Assembly (NCBI GenBank): GCA_030704615.1
Contig: CM060734.1
Coordinates: forward strand, 52,838,042 to 52,902,041
DNA from: Takakia lepidozioides
Taxonomy: Eukaryota; Streptophyta; Takakiopsida; Takakiales; Takakiaceae
Direction of reading: 5' to 3'
DNA: 64,000 bases
Shown here: positions 41,501 through 52,016 of the stretch, in pieces
Position numbering within the stretch: the first letter of the stretch is position 1
Layout: every line of letters starts with the position of its first letter
Made by a program: the position numbers and the translations under genes
The notes under the pieces: generated by a model
What the model was told of the DNA's origin: nothing
The model's database searches: none
What the model saw: the letters and a program-made list of their open reading frames with translations, nothing else

Positions 41501-43043
41501 AAATCTTAGCACTGGGGCTTGGTCTAGAAGATATGGCAAGAGCCTGTGTTTTCCAGAGGCTTCTTTTACCGGGTGCCAGATCCAGGCCTCCGATTTGTCA
41601 ACAGAGAAAAGCCTACACGACACACAGACTCCAGGTGGTGAGATGGGCCTCATGGTTTCTCTGTTCTTGCAATAGAATTGTCCTTTGCTGTGTCAGTTTT
41701 CATCCAGGTTGCCACTAACATTCTTTCAGTTGATACATCTCAATAACTGAAACTGTAAAGAGGAGCGTTCCTTGGGTCAGGAGGGTAGATACCAACTGAG
41801 AAACGAACTGGAATAACAAGGGAAGCTGGGGCTCCAATCGTAAGCCTTATCATGTAGGACAGTTTCCACAAGCTAGCCAAAGGGAAGTCCTTCATCACAC
41901 TACAGCCGAACAACCTCAAACAGAATGCACTCAAAAGCACATGAAGGTGATTGTCAGCAATCTTCCACTGGTATTTACCTTTCAATCCCTGTCTGCCTGG
42001 GGTACTGATGACAGATTTCTTGACTCCATGAGCACATCCCCCCTATGTACATGATTATGGCAGTCAGTCCAACAACGTCTCTACGTGAGTGAAGGCTCTC
42101 TTGCACAACCTAGCAGCAGGACGTTTTCTCACAAGTAGATTAAAGTATCCCAGAATGCAGACCCATTATCTATGTTCCCCCTTCCATGTAAGGGGTGTAG
42201 CATAACACAGCCGGAATACAAATACATATGTAGCCTCGTCTTCTGTGACACGCAATAAGTGAGAGAGTGCTGTGAAAGATTCCACCTTTGGCAGTTCATC
42301 CCTTGGGGAATCACCATAGAAGGCCTCGTCATCTCCATCAGAGCTACAATTGCCAGTGGAGATACTCTTCACGTCAGGGTAGTCCGTTCTGTCCATTTCA
42401 CTCGATGCCTTTGACAATGTTGACAAAGTTGGACTGCTCGAGTTACTATGCAGTGCTGAATTCCTTATCACGCATTTGGGGCTGTTTTCAGCTGCCGAAA
42501 CACACAGAGGAATCAAAGAGTTAGCGACCGGTAGTGGATATCTCGTCACCTTGATCAACTTTTGCGGAGGTTTAGTGTGTGCCTCGGACATATAGAAGAG
42601 GACAAGGCTTTCCTTTCCACAACAAGGGATGGAGACATAAGACAAATGAAGGTGTATTCTTATACTAAAGACGAAGGCTGAGTGAGACACAACTGTGCAA
42701 CTGTAAATCGCAACATACCTGAACCACCTCCATTCTGAAGTCTTGCTTTGCTGACGAGAATACTTTGCAATGCAGAGGTCGCCAGGCTGGTGTCTTTGCT
42801 CCGCAGGTGTTTTCCTCCCAACTGAGAAGGTTGCGCACCGTGGGCTGGCGACTTGAGCTGAGACTTATAGCCAGGGATAGCTCCTTGACCGCAATAGATG
42901 GGTTTGGCAGAACCCAGACTGATTGAGTCGGCTCGGTAGATCAAAGTACGGTGGGGGTTGCGCTTGGCATGCCCCTGCTGGGGAGGAGGTGAGAGACCCT
43001 CTTCTCTCTGAACGTTGCAACCAGCGTTCTGTCGAGTGATCAT
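38539..43043 (-). CDS. Remorin family protein, 687 aa, six exons
   Basis: Plasma-membrane-associated scaffold of nanodomains, a family known from plants. Exons read on the minus strand: 43043-42719, 42491-42252, 41436-40429, 40059-39528, 39120-39039, 38739-38539. All introns have GT donors and AG acceptors and every junction is in phase. The long N-terminal part is disordered and Ser-rich. It contains PSKWDDAEKWL (about residue 345) and ISMRDMGTEMTPIASVEPSR (about 440), signatures of the long-N-terminus remorin groups. The Remorin_C coiled coil begins at AAWATKEEEEADAAKSLK (about 550), runs through RFNREETKIQAWENHEKAKA and ends EIIRRTGKIPGALVFRWCH, which should form the membrane anchor. Start MITRQNAGCN is the first ATG of exon 1 and is the least certain point. 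Confidence 0.92.
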
Positions 43044-45477
43044 AGGGAGTCTTGATTACCCAGTCGACGGGTATCTACAAGGCTTTGAGAAGAGGGTGAG
43101 CACCCTCCTTGGACGACCGACCGTTGTTTCTGTGCGAGCTCTCCACTACACTTGAGTGCTTCCTCAAGGATACGCAAACTGCTACGTAGCCTAAAGTTAT
43201 TCGCATCCTCTAGCGACCTCCCTCATGAACACAGATTTTCCTTTGGACATTTTCAGCACTGAATTGTCTATGTAGGAGTCAGCCATGTAGCTGCTGGAAG
43301 CCTGCCACCAGTTGAAGATTTTTCCCTCCACTCCTAAGGATCTCAAGACCAAACCGGTGAGGGAGAAGGAATATTCACTGGCCACCCAAGCTCAGCGACT
43401 CAAACTGCATGTCGGCATCTTTCGAGCCCGTTCATCCTTTGCTGTCTGAAAACTCTGGCCCTACGAATGAGTCACACCTCACAGAGAGAATGCAGAAGAG
43501 AAATGAGAAAGGTGCCAGCGAGTTGTTACTGTGAGCCCCCCTTATCGCGCTCTTGATAGTGAAGACAGTTAGTAAGGGCAGAGTTTTAAGGAAGAGAGAA
43601 CTGGTACTTCCTTTTAGCTTCGTGGCATTGCAACGAGTTCGACTACCTGGCTATGACCGGTTCGCTGACACAATATCAGTAGCATGAAGTTTTCCAGGAG
43701 GAGAGACTTGGAGGAGTAGGCCAAAGCTCCCAAGTAATATCAGGACGATTCATGTTCACCTTCATCAGCATTGTTGCTTGAAGGAGGTTCACAAAGTTTC
43801 TATAGATGTAAAATTTGATTCTCTCCAAGTTAGTAAGCTCCTTCTCTTTCACTCTCGCGGATAGTGAAAAGTGATGCGTGCCAGAGACAACTTACACAAT
43901 GCTCTACCCACTGCTGCGTTACTCAGTAACTGAAGAAACTTTTAAGTGTTCAAAGTGTATTGACTCCCAACTGTACGACCCCTCTATCTCTCAGCTTGTA
44001 TGAACTAGGTTGAGATAGCTTCAAATTGAATGTATGGAGTCGCAACTGACCTGTAATCCCCGTGTCAGACAAAGAGGACCCAAATGCTTTAACCTTTGAC
44101 GGTAGCCAAATAGACGACACCAGCTAAGCGGACGTACGAAACAAGGAAAATTGCAAGAGACAGATCAGACAAGGTGGGAGAAAGAAAGAGAGCAAAGATG
44201 TCAATAGACAGATGGCCCACAGGTCGACCACAGAGGGGGACAGAACCAGGAGCACGGGACCGGAGAGAGCTGTGGTGGAGAGTACATACGAAAAGAGATC
44301 AGAAGAATGCAACAAAACAAAAGCTCAGCTGAGCTCCAGCTCCGAGAAAGAAGACCCAGCTGGACTGTGGGCATGGAAAGATCAGTTGGGCAGGGAGAGG
44401 AGACAGATGGAGTGAGAGCAGACAAGGTGAGCGTCTAAACAAAGCCAGCTGAGCAACTGTGGTGTGCAGGAGAGAAAGAGAGAGAGAGTATGGGACACGG
44501 AGAAGACAGTGGGCCCACGCAGAGCAGCCATGGCCGTCACTGTCCCTTTTCAGATTCCGGCTGCCATCACTCATGCCACCCCTTGTATGCTCTCTAAGCT
44601 GTTGCCCTCTTGGATGACAAGGGGCTTGGCCATCCACTGCTCTGTCCAACTTCTTGTTAGAGTGATGGCCTCTGTCAATGAAATGAATGAATGACTAGGT
44701 GCATCCAATAGTTTCTGATTTTTTCCCCACAGGTTTTGAATGTTTGGTTGTAGACTGGCTGCAGTCAAATCTGACAAGGCTGGGGTGAGCCTTTTCAAAC
44801 ACACATGTATTTACATACTCAAAACAGTTTTTGTTAAAAGGAAGGGGGAAGAGGTGATTTGAGGGGGTGGGGGGGAAACAGTGTCATGTAACTAGTTCAT
44901 GGTTATTTTTTCCACCCCTTGCAATGCAATTTGGGATGCCGCTCCCTTTCACTATACAATTTAAGAAAAAACTAGTTCATAACTACTCGCAAAACTCTAT
45001 GCAAAGCTTGTAGGGTTTTCTCGTTTTCTCCTCAAAAGTTGGCTCTCACAACCGAATAATGCTCCGAAAAACCAACAAAGGCGACTCCCCACTCCCTATT
45101 TTCAAAGGGCGAGGACTACGCTTACCCAATGAGTTTAATTAAGGCAAGTGTGTGAGGGGCCTGCTGGCCGGAGCTCCGGAGGCTGTGGTAGACTGCTAGT
45201 CAAATGTCCTCCCGCATTGGGTAGGTGGGGAGCGCTCCACACCTCCCGGCTCCTCATGCTCCCCACCTTCAGGACCCTGTTCCCATTCCCACTCCCCGAT
45301 CCATGCTCCCCATAGTGGGACAGGGGAGCAAGGAGGGGAGCTGGGACCGGGAACAAGGGAGCCAGACTAACAACAAGTAGGGAACAGGGGAGTGGAGTGG
45401 GGATTTTGGACTTAGAATTATTTTGGAGATGAATTTTTTTTGTCAAATTCAGTCATTCCATAAACCTTGTCTGCCGC

Positions 45478-45529
45478 GGATTGAAATTCCCACCTTGTCA
45501 TAGTAATGTTGCACCTAGCCATCACGCTA
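45478..45529 (-). repeat. Possible tRNA-derived SINE head or tRNA relic
   Basis: On the minus strand a box-A-like TAGCGTGATGGCTAGGTGC (45529-45511) is followed after about 20 bases by a box-B-like GGAATTTCAATCC (45490-45478). Spacing fits an internal RNA polymerase III promoter. No full cloverleaf was found, and no copy elsewhere in the window supports it. Confidence 0.3.
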
Positions 45530-45977
45530 CCAGCCACTTCTTGTCAAAATCTTAATCTCTTAATGCTTTAACCTACAATACATGCAGGCAAGCCGGGAGC
45601 AGCAAGGTGGGGATTTGACAATGCACCCCATATTGCTAGTAGGGCCATCCCCCTTGACCTTACCAGCAACGCTCCCCCTCCCATGCTTGCATTCAATTCG
45701 TTGGGTACGCGTAGTCTTCTCCTTGTGGGAGCTCCAAAAATACTCAATACTAATAATAATTTGCGCTAGTCATGTCAAGGTACTCATGGTCGATGGATTC
45801 ACCCAATCACTCACTAATGAACTCACAAGGTACCTAAGGTCGCACAATCTATCTATTTCTCACATCCCGGAAATTCATATGGGCGAGGGAGTCCACTTTC
45901 GAAACGGAAGGCAGTAGCCCTTTGGGAGTGAAGCTTGGCCAGGAGTCAACCGGTTCCCACAGGATGCAAATGGGTTT

Positions 45978-46034
45978 GAAATTTTGAACTTTGAATGGAT
46001 GATTACATGCAACAGAGCTGCAGTGCTCTAACCA
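45978..46034 (-). repeat. Possible second tRNA-derived SINE head
   Basis: Minus strand TGGTTAGAGCACTGC (46034-46020) resembles a tRNA box A, and AAAGTTCAAAATTTC (45992-45978) weakly resembles box B about 28 bases on. Weak on its own; listed because a similar head lies 500 bp away in the same orientation. Confidence 0.28.
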
Positions 46035-46284
46035 CTGTTGGGGCAGGGTGAAGGTTTGAGTGGGGTTCTTGTGAGAGAGAAGTACATTGATGGGGAGAGG
46101 CACACATATGCATTAGTGACTTTGTGTGTACCTGCAACACAAAAGCAGTGCATTTGGAGTTTGTCACCATCACTGCACCATCACCCTGTGGATCCGTGTT
46201 GCACCTTCAATGGTGGCTGCTTTCTGCAGGCCCCTTCCCAATCCACCCAGTGTCCTTTCTGTGGGTCACTCATAAGGGAGCCTG

Positions 46285-46315
46285 AAACCTATCTGCTGCA
46301 TTAGCAGATAGGTTT
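46285..46315. other. Perfect 13-bp hairpin
   Basis: AAACCTATCTGCT, five-base loop, AGCAGATAGGTTT. Not followed by a T run. Could be the centre of a small palindromic repeat. Confidence 0.6.
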
Positions 46316-46538
46316 AGTGTCTAATTAGCTTGCTAAGCAGGCCCCATGTTGCTTACTTAGCAGGAGTGTGTGTGATACACTGTAAAGCCACTCTGCTACA
46401 GTCATAGCAGTGACAGTGCTCAGAGAAAGATGCCTTTGAGCAGACTGCCAACTTTGGGTGGCTTTTTTGTCATTCACCGGACCATAACTTTGCATCTGTC
46501 ATTTCAAAATCTTGTGGTTTTGCTTGTTAGATGCGTCC

Positions 46539-46666
46539 TATTGGACTCGTCGGGATAATTCATATCATCGCGCTCAAGCGCGAATTCAAAATTGGGTGAT
46601 TGTTAATAGGACTCGTCGGGATGATTCATATCATCGTCAAGAGCGAAATCAAAATTGGGTGATTGT
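46539..46666. repeat. Tandem duplication of about 63 bp
   Basis: Two adjacent units starting GGACTCGTCGGGAT and ending AAAATTGGGTGATTGT, differing by a few substitutions and a small indel. The plus frame reads through both (SYHR ... QNWVIV twice), but coding is not supported. Confidence 0.75.
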
Positions 46667-47985
46667 TATGGTGGTAAGTGTAGCATTTGTGAGCTTGCTT
46701 ATGTGAGGATGAGCCCCCTTGCACCAAGGTCAAGAATCCAACAACACACAAAGTACACACAAAGTACTCTTGGGGTGTCCGGGATTTTGGTGGGTCTCAT
46801 TCGAACGGGTGGGCTTTGAATTTTTTTCGCCCAACTGTCCGGAAGCGGATGAATATCTTAGATTGATTGAGAGGTTCTTAGTTCTTACTGGGATGTGCAC
46901 ATACACTATGAGTCTATGACCAATTCTCTATTTCAAGAGGAAACATGAAGTAAAATTATGCAGTGAATTGCTGTACATAAGTATGTACTTAAGTACGTTG
47001 TAAGGCCTTAAATTAGGTCGAACCACAATGCACATGTGAGCATGTCAGGTTTTTCGGTCACTGTGCTCATGATGCATGCATTTCATCCATCAACAGCTGC
47101 TGTCATGTATCATGGACTGAGGAACAGAGGCAGTTCTCTCATCCATATCTAGCAATGGATTAATTCATATTTCATTCCTGCTATCACCCACAATGCGGTT
47201 CTTCATCCAGAGAGCAAATGAGTTTCTCTAATACTCTTCATACTATTTAACAAAGCCTAGAAAGCCATAGAGTTAGTAAGATTTAGTGACGACTCATCGA
47301 TTTTAAGATTATATTTATTTGGAGAAGAATAAGTCCTTCTGGATGAATAATGAGGGATGCATGGATGCATGGAAGGGAAAAAAGGTGACAGAGGAGGCTA
47401 CTGTTGAATTGCAAAGTCACAGAGGATGATGGCACCTACAGTTGGGCTAAGTTAGGTCAAATAAAGTCAAAGTTTAAAGTCAAGGCAGGGTTCTCAAGTC
47501 AAGATGGTGGGTGTAAAGATGATTTTGAAGATCCCAAGGAGCCACACAAATGCAAAGAGGATGAAGAGAATTTTTGGGTTTGCTTAATGCTAAGTACAAA
47601 GAGACAACACACTTTACAGTATTAATGGAGTGAAGCGCATTAGTGAGTGTGAGAGAGAGTCTTATTCCCGACCAACACTGCCACCCTCCTTACATACTAG
47701 TCAACTACCCACCAGATTTCATCCACAAATATTCTTACATCCATCCAGATCCTGGAGCCACAAATTTGGTATTAATTATCGAATAATTTTCATGTTAAAT
47801 TAAAGTGGGTTGGTGACCCCACGAGGAATATTTGGGTGCCTGGAAATTATTAATTAATTACGACGGGGTGATCACCGAATTAGTTGATAGTAAAGTAACT
47901 AATTAACTTGACTGACTAGTAAGTAGTAAATAGTGGGATTACGGTTTGAGTAGTACATAATTGTCGTCCATCAGGGTACTGACGG

Positions 47986-48038
47986 AATATAAAAAGGTGG
48001 CAGTAACGGCAATCATCATTATTTTCAAACCCTAACCG
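47986..48038 (+). promoter_or_regulatory. TATA box plus telo-box, promoter-like
   Basis: ATATAAAAAGG near 47987-47997 and, about 30 bases on, AAACCCTAA at about 48027-48036. Telo-boxes close to transcription starts are typical of plant genes for translation factors and ribosomal proteins. No matching gene follows; the palindrome begins 160 bases downstream. Confidence 0.4.
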
Positions 48039-49734
48039 TGCTTGGGTTCGGTGGCCGGGGCAGGGCTGCTACTAACTCGAGATGGATAGATGATTCGCTG
48101 TATGTCTCTGAACGACGAATGCATGGATGATAAAATGGATGGAGATCAGTTATATTCAGACTTTTAGGCTTCAACGTAAACTATTCATTCATTGTCATGT
48201 CATATTTCTTTTCTTTCCCTTAGGCATTTAGAGGACAGGCATGTGATGGTCAGATTATTTGTTCTTCTGTAGGCTCTATTGCTGACATGGTTTATTGAAA
48301 TAGTAGAGGACGTGGGATGAGCTTCTATATATCGGGAACATAGGGATGACATCTCAATGATGTCATCAACTTGAACATGATGAAGTTTAGATGTTGCTTC
48401 ATAATGGAACATTTCTGGCTGTGTCATTGCTGCAATATATGGTTTGCTGAGGCCTTAGTTCCTTCTGTTTTCTTTTTCAGTCTTAATTTCACGCGGCTGC
48501 AAGAGTCAGACAGATTGCCAGGAACAGATATAGCTGAGGGGAAAGAGGTTCTTAGAAAGCCAGCGGAATGTCTTTGACTGATGCTTGTGCAGATGTCAAG
48601 TTACATCGGGACTGCTAAGTGCGTAGAAACGAGAATGCATGTATGACTAAGAGCTGGTTTTCAACAATCTTTTGTCTGACCTAGCAGTGGGCAAATCATA
48701 TGAACATTGGGTTGTTCTTCTCTAGTGTGGCACCATTTTTTTTGCTGTGTCTGTGAAGACTGTTGCCTGCAGGAGAAATTGTGGCCGTAACACCAACCAA
48801 CTACCCTAATGCTCTCAACCTTAATTCTAACACAGATGATGAAAAGCCAGACCTAGATTATAAGCAGAGGTGCAAATTTTTTCCTCACTGCTACTCTCAT
48901 CTGTAAAATTGTTGCAGTAGATCCGAAAACAGGGGTCAGTGATACTGACATGGATGGGGACTCTCAAGGTGATGGGCTTCCATTGTCAGCCGTGGGAGTC
49001 AAGCAAGTTGGTCTTGCTTGTCAAACATGCCATACATTCCTGTTGAAAAGTAGGATGGGCCCATCCTCTGCTGCACAGGTTACTGAACAATGTGTTGGAA
49101 AAGGGTGAAGATAAAGATTCAGTGGCCCTGCCTTACCACCAGAGTCAAGCTACTGACTCAAGGCCTTCTATGCAAAATAACTTTGTGGGCAAACTCACTA
49201 TACAATCATGCTTCAGCCTCTGCACGTCTGAATACTATCCATTTTTAAGTAGAAGTTTAGTTAAACAAGTGATCCATACCAATGACCATTGTCAACAATT
49301 AGAAAGAAAACTCAGTCCATGACAATTCTTGATTTGATTCAAATGAAATGGCTGACATACAAGACAAAAAAAACTTTCAGTATTTCAGCTTGCTACACTT
49401 CTGTGACTAAGCAATCTTGCAGCCTTGAAGGGTCTGATATGGAATCCATCCTAGTCCTTCTACTGGAAAATCATGGACAACCATGACCACTTGCCCATGC
49501 CATAGTTTCTAAATGAGGAGAATGGTACTATGGATATGTAGTAACGCAATAAACCTCATTACCATAACCAGTACTTGCACATGTCACAGCTCATGGAGCA
49601 GGCACACCGGGAAATCCTAGAATACCACCACTAGGATATCCTGGAAAGCCGCCACTGGGATATGGTGGAAAGCTGCCACTGGGATATGATGGAAAGCTGC
49701 CACTGGGATATGATGGAAAGCCGGCACTGGGAAA

Positions 49735-50883
49735 TCATGGACCGCGGCCGCCAGGAAACAAACCGGGGTAACCTCCGAAATGTCCAAAACTTCCAAACGG
49801 AGGAGGATGGTATAGGAATGGGTGTTTAGCGTCGAAGTACTTCAAATTACCATACCCACTTGCCGATGCCACAGCTTCTGCAAGAGGCACACCGGGAAAT
49901 CCTAGAACGCCACCACTGGGATATGATGGAAAGCCACCACTGGGATATCCTGAAAAGCCGCCACTGAGATATGATGGAAAGCCGCCACTGGGGTATAATG
50001 GAAAGCCAGTATTGGGAAATCCCGGACTGCTGCCGCCGGGAAACAAACCGGGATAACCTCCGAAATGTCCAAAACTTCCAAACGGAGGAGGATGGTACAG
50101 GAATGGGTGTTTAGCATCGAAGTACTTTAGATGACCATACCCACTTGCCGATGCCACAGCTTTTGCAAGAGGCACACCGGGAAATCCCAGAACGCCACCA
50201 CTGGGATATGATGGAAAGCCACCACTAGGATATCCTGAAAAGCCGCCACTTGGATATGATGGAGAGCCACCACTAGGATATCCTGAAAAGCCGCCACTGG
50301 GATATGATGGAAAGCCGCCACTGGGATATCCTGGACTGCTACCACCGGGAAACAAACCGGGATATCCTGGACTGCTGCCGCCGGGAAACAAACCGGGATA
50401 ACCTCCGAAATGTCCAAAACTTCCAAACGGAGGAGGATGGTACAGGAATGGGTGTTTAGCGTCGAAGTACTTCAGATGACCATACCCACTTGCCGATGCC
50501 ACAACTTCTGCAAGAGGCACACCGGGAAATCCTAGAACGTCACCACTGGGATATGATGGAAAGCCACCACTGGGATATCCTGAAAAGCCGCCACTGGGAT
50601 ATGATGGAAAGCCACCACTGGGATATAATGGAAAGCCACCACTGGGAAATCCTGGACCGCTGCCGCCGGGAAACAAACCGGGATAACCTCCGAAATGTCC
50701 AAAACTTCCAAACGGAGGAGGATGGTACAAGAACGGGTGTTTAGCATCGAAGTACTTTAGATTACCATACCCACTTGCCCATGCCACATCTTCTCTTGCA
50801 GCTTGCACACTCCCTACTAAGAAAATCAGAAACAAGAGGGAAGGCACCATACGAATTTGTTGCACAGTCTTCATTGCAAGCAA
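49735..50883 (-). CDS. Secreted Gly/Pro/Tyr-rich repeat protein, left copy, prematurely ended
   Basis: Same protein as 52017-53357. A signal peptide (residues 1-28, hydrophobic core LLFLIFLVGSVQA) is followed by modules ASGYGNLKYFDAKHPFLY-PPPFGSFGHFGGYPGLFPGG alternating with (F/Y)PSGG repeats. The frame ends at GGRGP because a GGA Gly codon in the other copy is TGA here (near 49735). Coding-like repeats continue past it in frame to about 49590, so the last 50 or so residues are lost. It also has one FPSYPSGG unit fewer near the start. Confidence 0.8.
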   Translation of the reverse strand: MLAMKTVQQIRMVPSLLFLIFLVGSVQAAREDVAWASGYGNLKYFDAKHPFLYHPPPFGSFGHFGGYPGLFPGGSGPGFPSGGFPLYPSGGFPSYPSGGFSGYPSGGFPSYPSGDVLGFPGVPLAEVVASASGYGHLKYFDAKHPFLYHPPPFGSFGHFGGYPGLFPGGSSPGYPGLFPGGSSPGYPSGGFPSYPSGGFSGYPSGGSPSYPSGGFSGYPSGGFPSYPSGGVLGFPGVPLAKAVASASGYGHLKYFDAKHPFLYHPPPFGSFGHFGGYPGLFPGGSSPGFPNTGFPLYPSGGFPSYLSGGFSGYPSGGFPSYPSGGVLGFPGVPLAEAVASASGYGNLKYFDAKHPFLYHPPPFGSFGHFGGYPGLFPGGRGP

Positions 50884-50987
50884 TCAATCTTTTAGCTGGA
50901 CCTAAACCTCTTCCTCTCTTCCCAAATCTATAGCAAGATCATGCAGACACACACACAAATTGTTGGTAAGCCACTCCAAAGACTTAG

Positions 50988-50995
50988 TTTATATA
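50988..50995 (-). promoter_or_regulatory. TATA box of the left repeat-protein gene
   Basis: TATATAAA on the minus strand, about 105 bases before the start codon at 50883. The same box is kept in the right arm. Confidence 0.6.
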
Positions 50996-51904
50996 GTGAC
51001 TGAAGGCCAAGGCCTTAAACAACATATTGATAAACATAGCTGCTGTTGTGCACTATAGTAGTGTCCACAAATTTTTTTTTCTTCAAAAGAGAAAAAAAAA
51101 AAATCCACAGATTTTTCTTTTCTTAAAAAAAGAAAAAGAAAAGTGTCCACAGATTCAGTGAATATTGGGTTTCAAGAAAGCCTAATTATTATCTATCCCG
51201 TCGTCATTAGTCAAATTTGATATTGAAGAAATTGAAATTAGGTCACAGATCAATAGTAAACAAGCTTAGGCTACAAGAGATTCAATTCAATCAGTGGTTC
51301 AGGCTAACTCACTCGAAATGGTTGTCCAGTTTTCCAGAAAAACAAAAAAGAAGCTCGCATGTCTTAAAATTGAAATCACCTAAAGAGAAAACAGAAACAG
51401 AAAAAAGAAAAAGAATAAAGATTGAATTGAATCTCTTGTAGCCTAAGCTTGTTTCCTTTTTCTTTTTCTTTTTTCTTTTTCTTTTTTCTGTTTCTGTTTT
51501 TTCTTTCCGTGATTTCAATTTTAAGACATGCGAGCTTCTTTTTTGTTTTTCTGGAAAACTGGACAACCATTTCAAGTTCAAATGAGTGAGTTAGCCTGAA
51601 CCACTGATTGAATTGAATCTCTTGTAGCCTAAGCTTGTTTACTATTGATCTATGACCTAATTTCAATTTCTTCAATATCAAATTTGACTAATGACGACGG
51701 GATAGATAATAATGAGGCTTTCTTGAAACCCAATATTCACTGAATCTGTGGACACTTTTCTTTTTCTTTTTTTAAGAAAAGAAAAATCTGTGGATTTTTA
51801 TTTTTTTTCTCTTTTGAAGAAAAAAAAATTTGTGGACACTACTATAGTGCACAACAGCAGCTATGTTTATCAATATGCTGTTTAAGGTCTTGGCCTTTAG
51901 TCAC

Positions 51905-51912
51905 TATATAAA
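51905..51912 (+). promoter_or_regulatory. TATA box of the right repeat-protein gene
   Basis: TATATAAA about 105 bases before the start codon at 52017; mirror of 50988-50995. Between the two boxes lies the palindrome centre, so both genes have only 450 bases of own upstream sequence before they meet. Confidence 0.6.
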
Positions 51913-52016
51913 CTAAGTCTTTGGAGTGGCTTACCAACAATGTGTGTGTGTGTCTGCATGATCTTGCTATAGATTTGGGAAGAGAGGAAGAGGTTTAGGT
52001 CCAGCTAAAAGATTGA

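Larger units (their letters stand above)
43044..48197. other. Gene-poor region upstream of the remorin gene
   Basis: 5' flank of the remorin gene and older repeat debris. Many short open frames but no recognisable protein. Specific items (SINE-like heads, hairpin, tandem duplication, promoter-like block) are listed separately. Confidence 0.4.
48198..51415. repeat. Left arm of a giant inverted repeat
   Basis: Nearly identical reverse complement of about 51471-54750. The outer edge is sharp: TGTCATATTT at 48198 pairs with 54750, and flanks beyond differ. The arm holds one copy of the secreted repeat-protein gene (50883-49735) and its downstream region. Confidence 0.92.

Noticed and set aside
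46285-46315. Transcription terminator
   Set aside because: Perfect hairpin, but this is a nuclear eukaryotic context and no T run follows.
50490-50744. Trp/His-rich repeat ORFs across the palindrome genes (also 52156-52434, 53095-53286)
   Set aside because: Other-frame readings of the PSGG repeat DNA.
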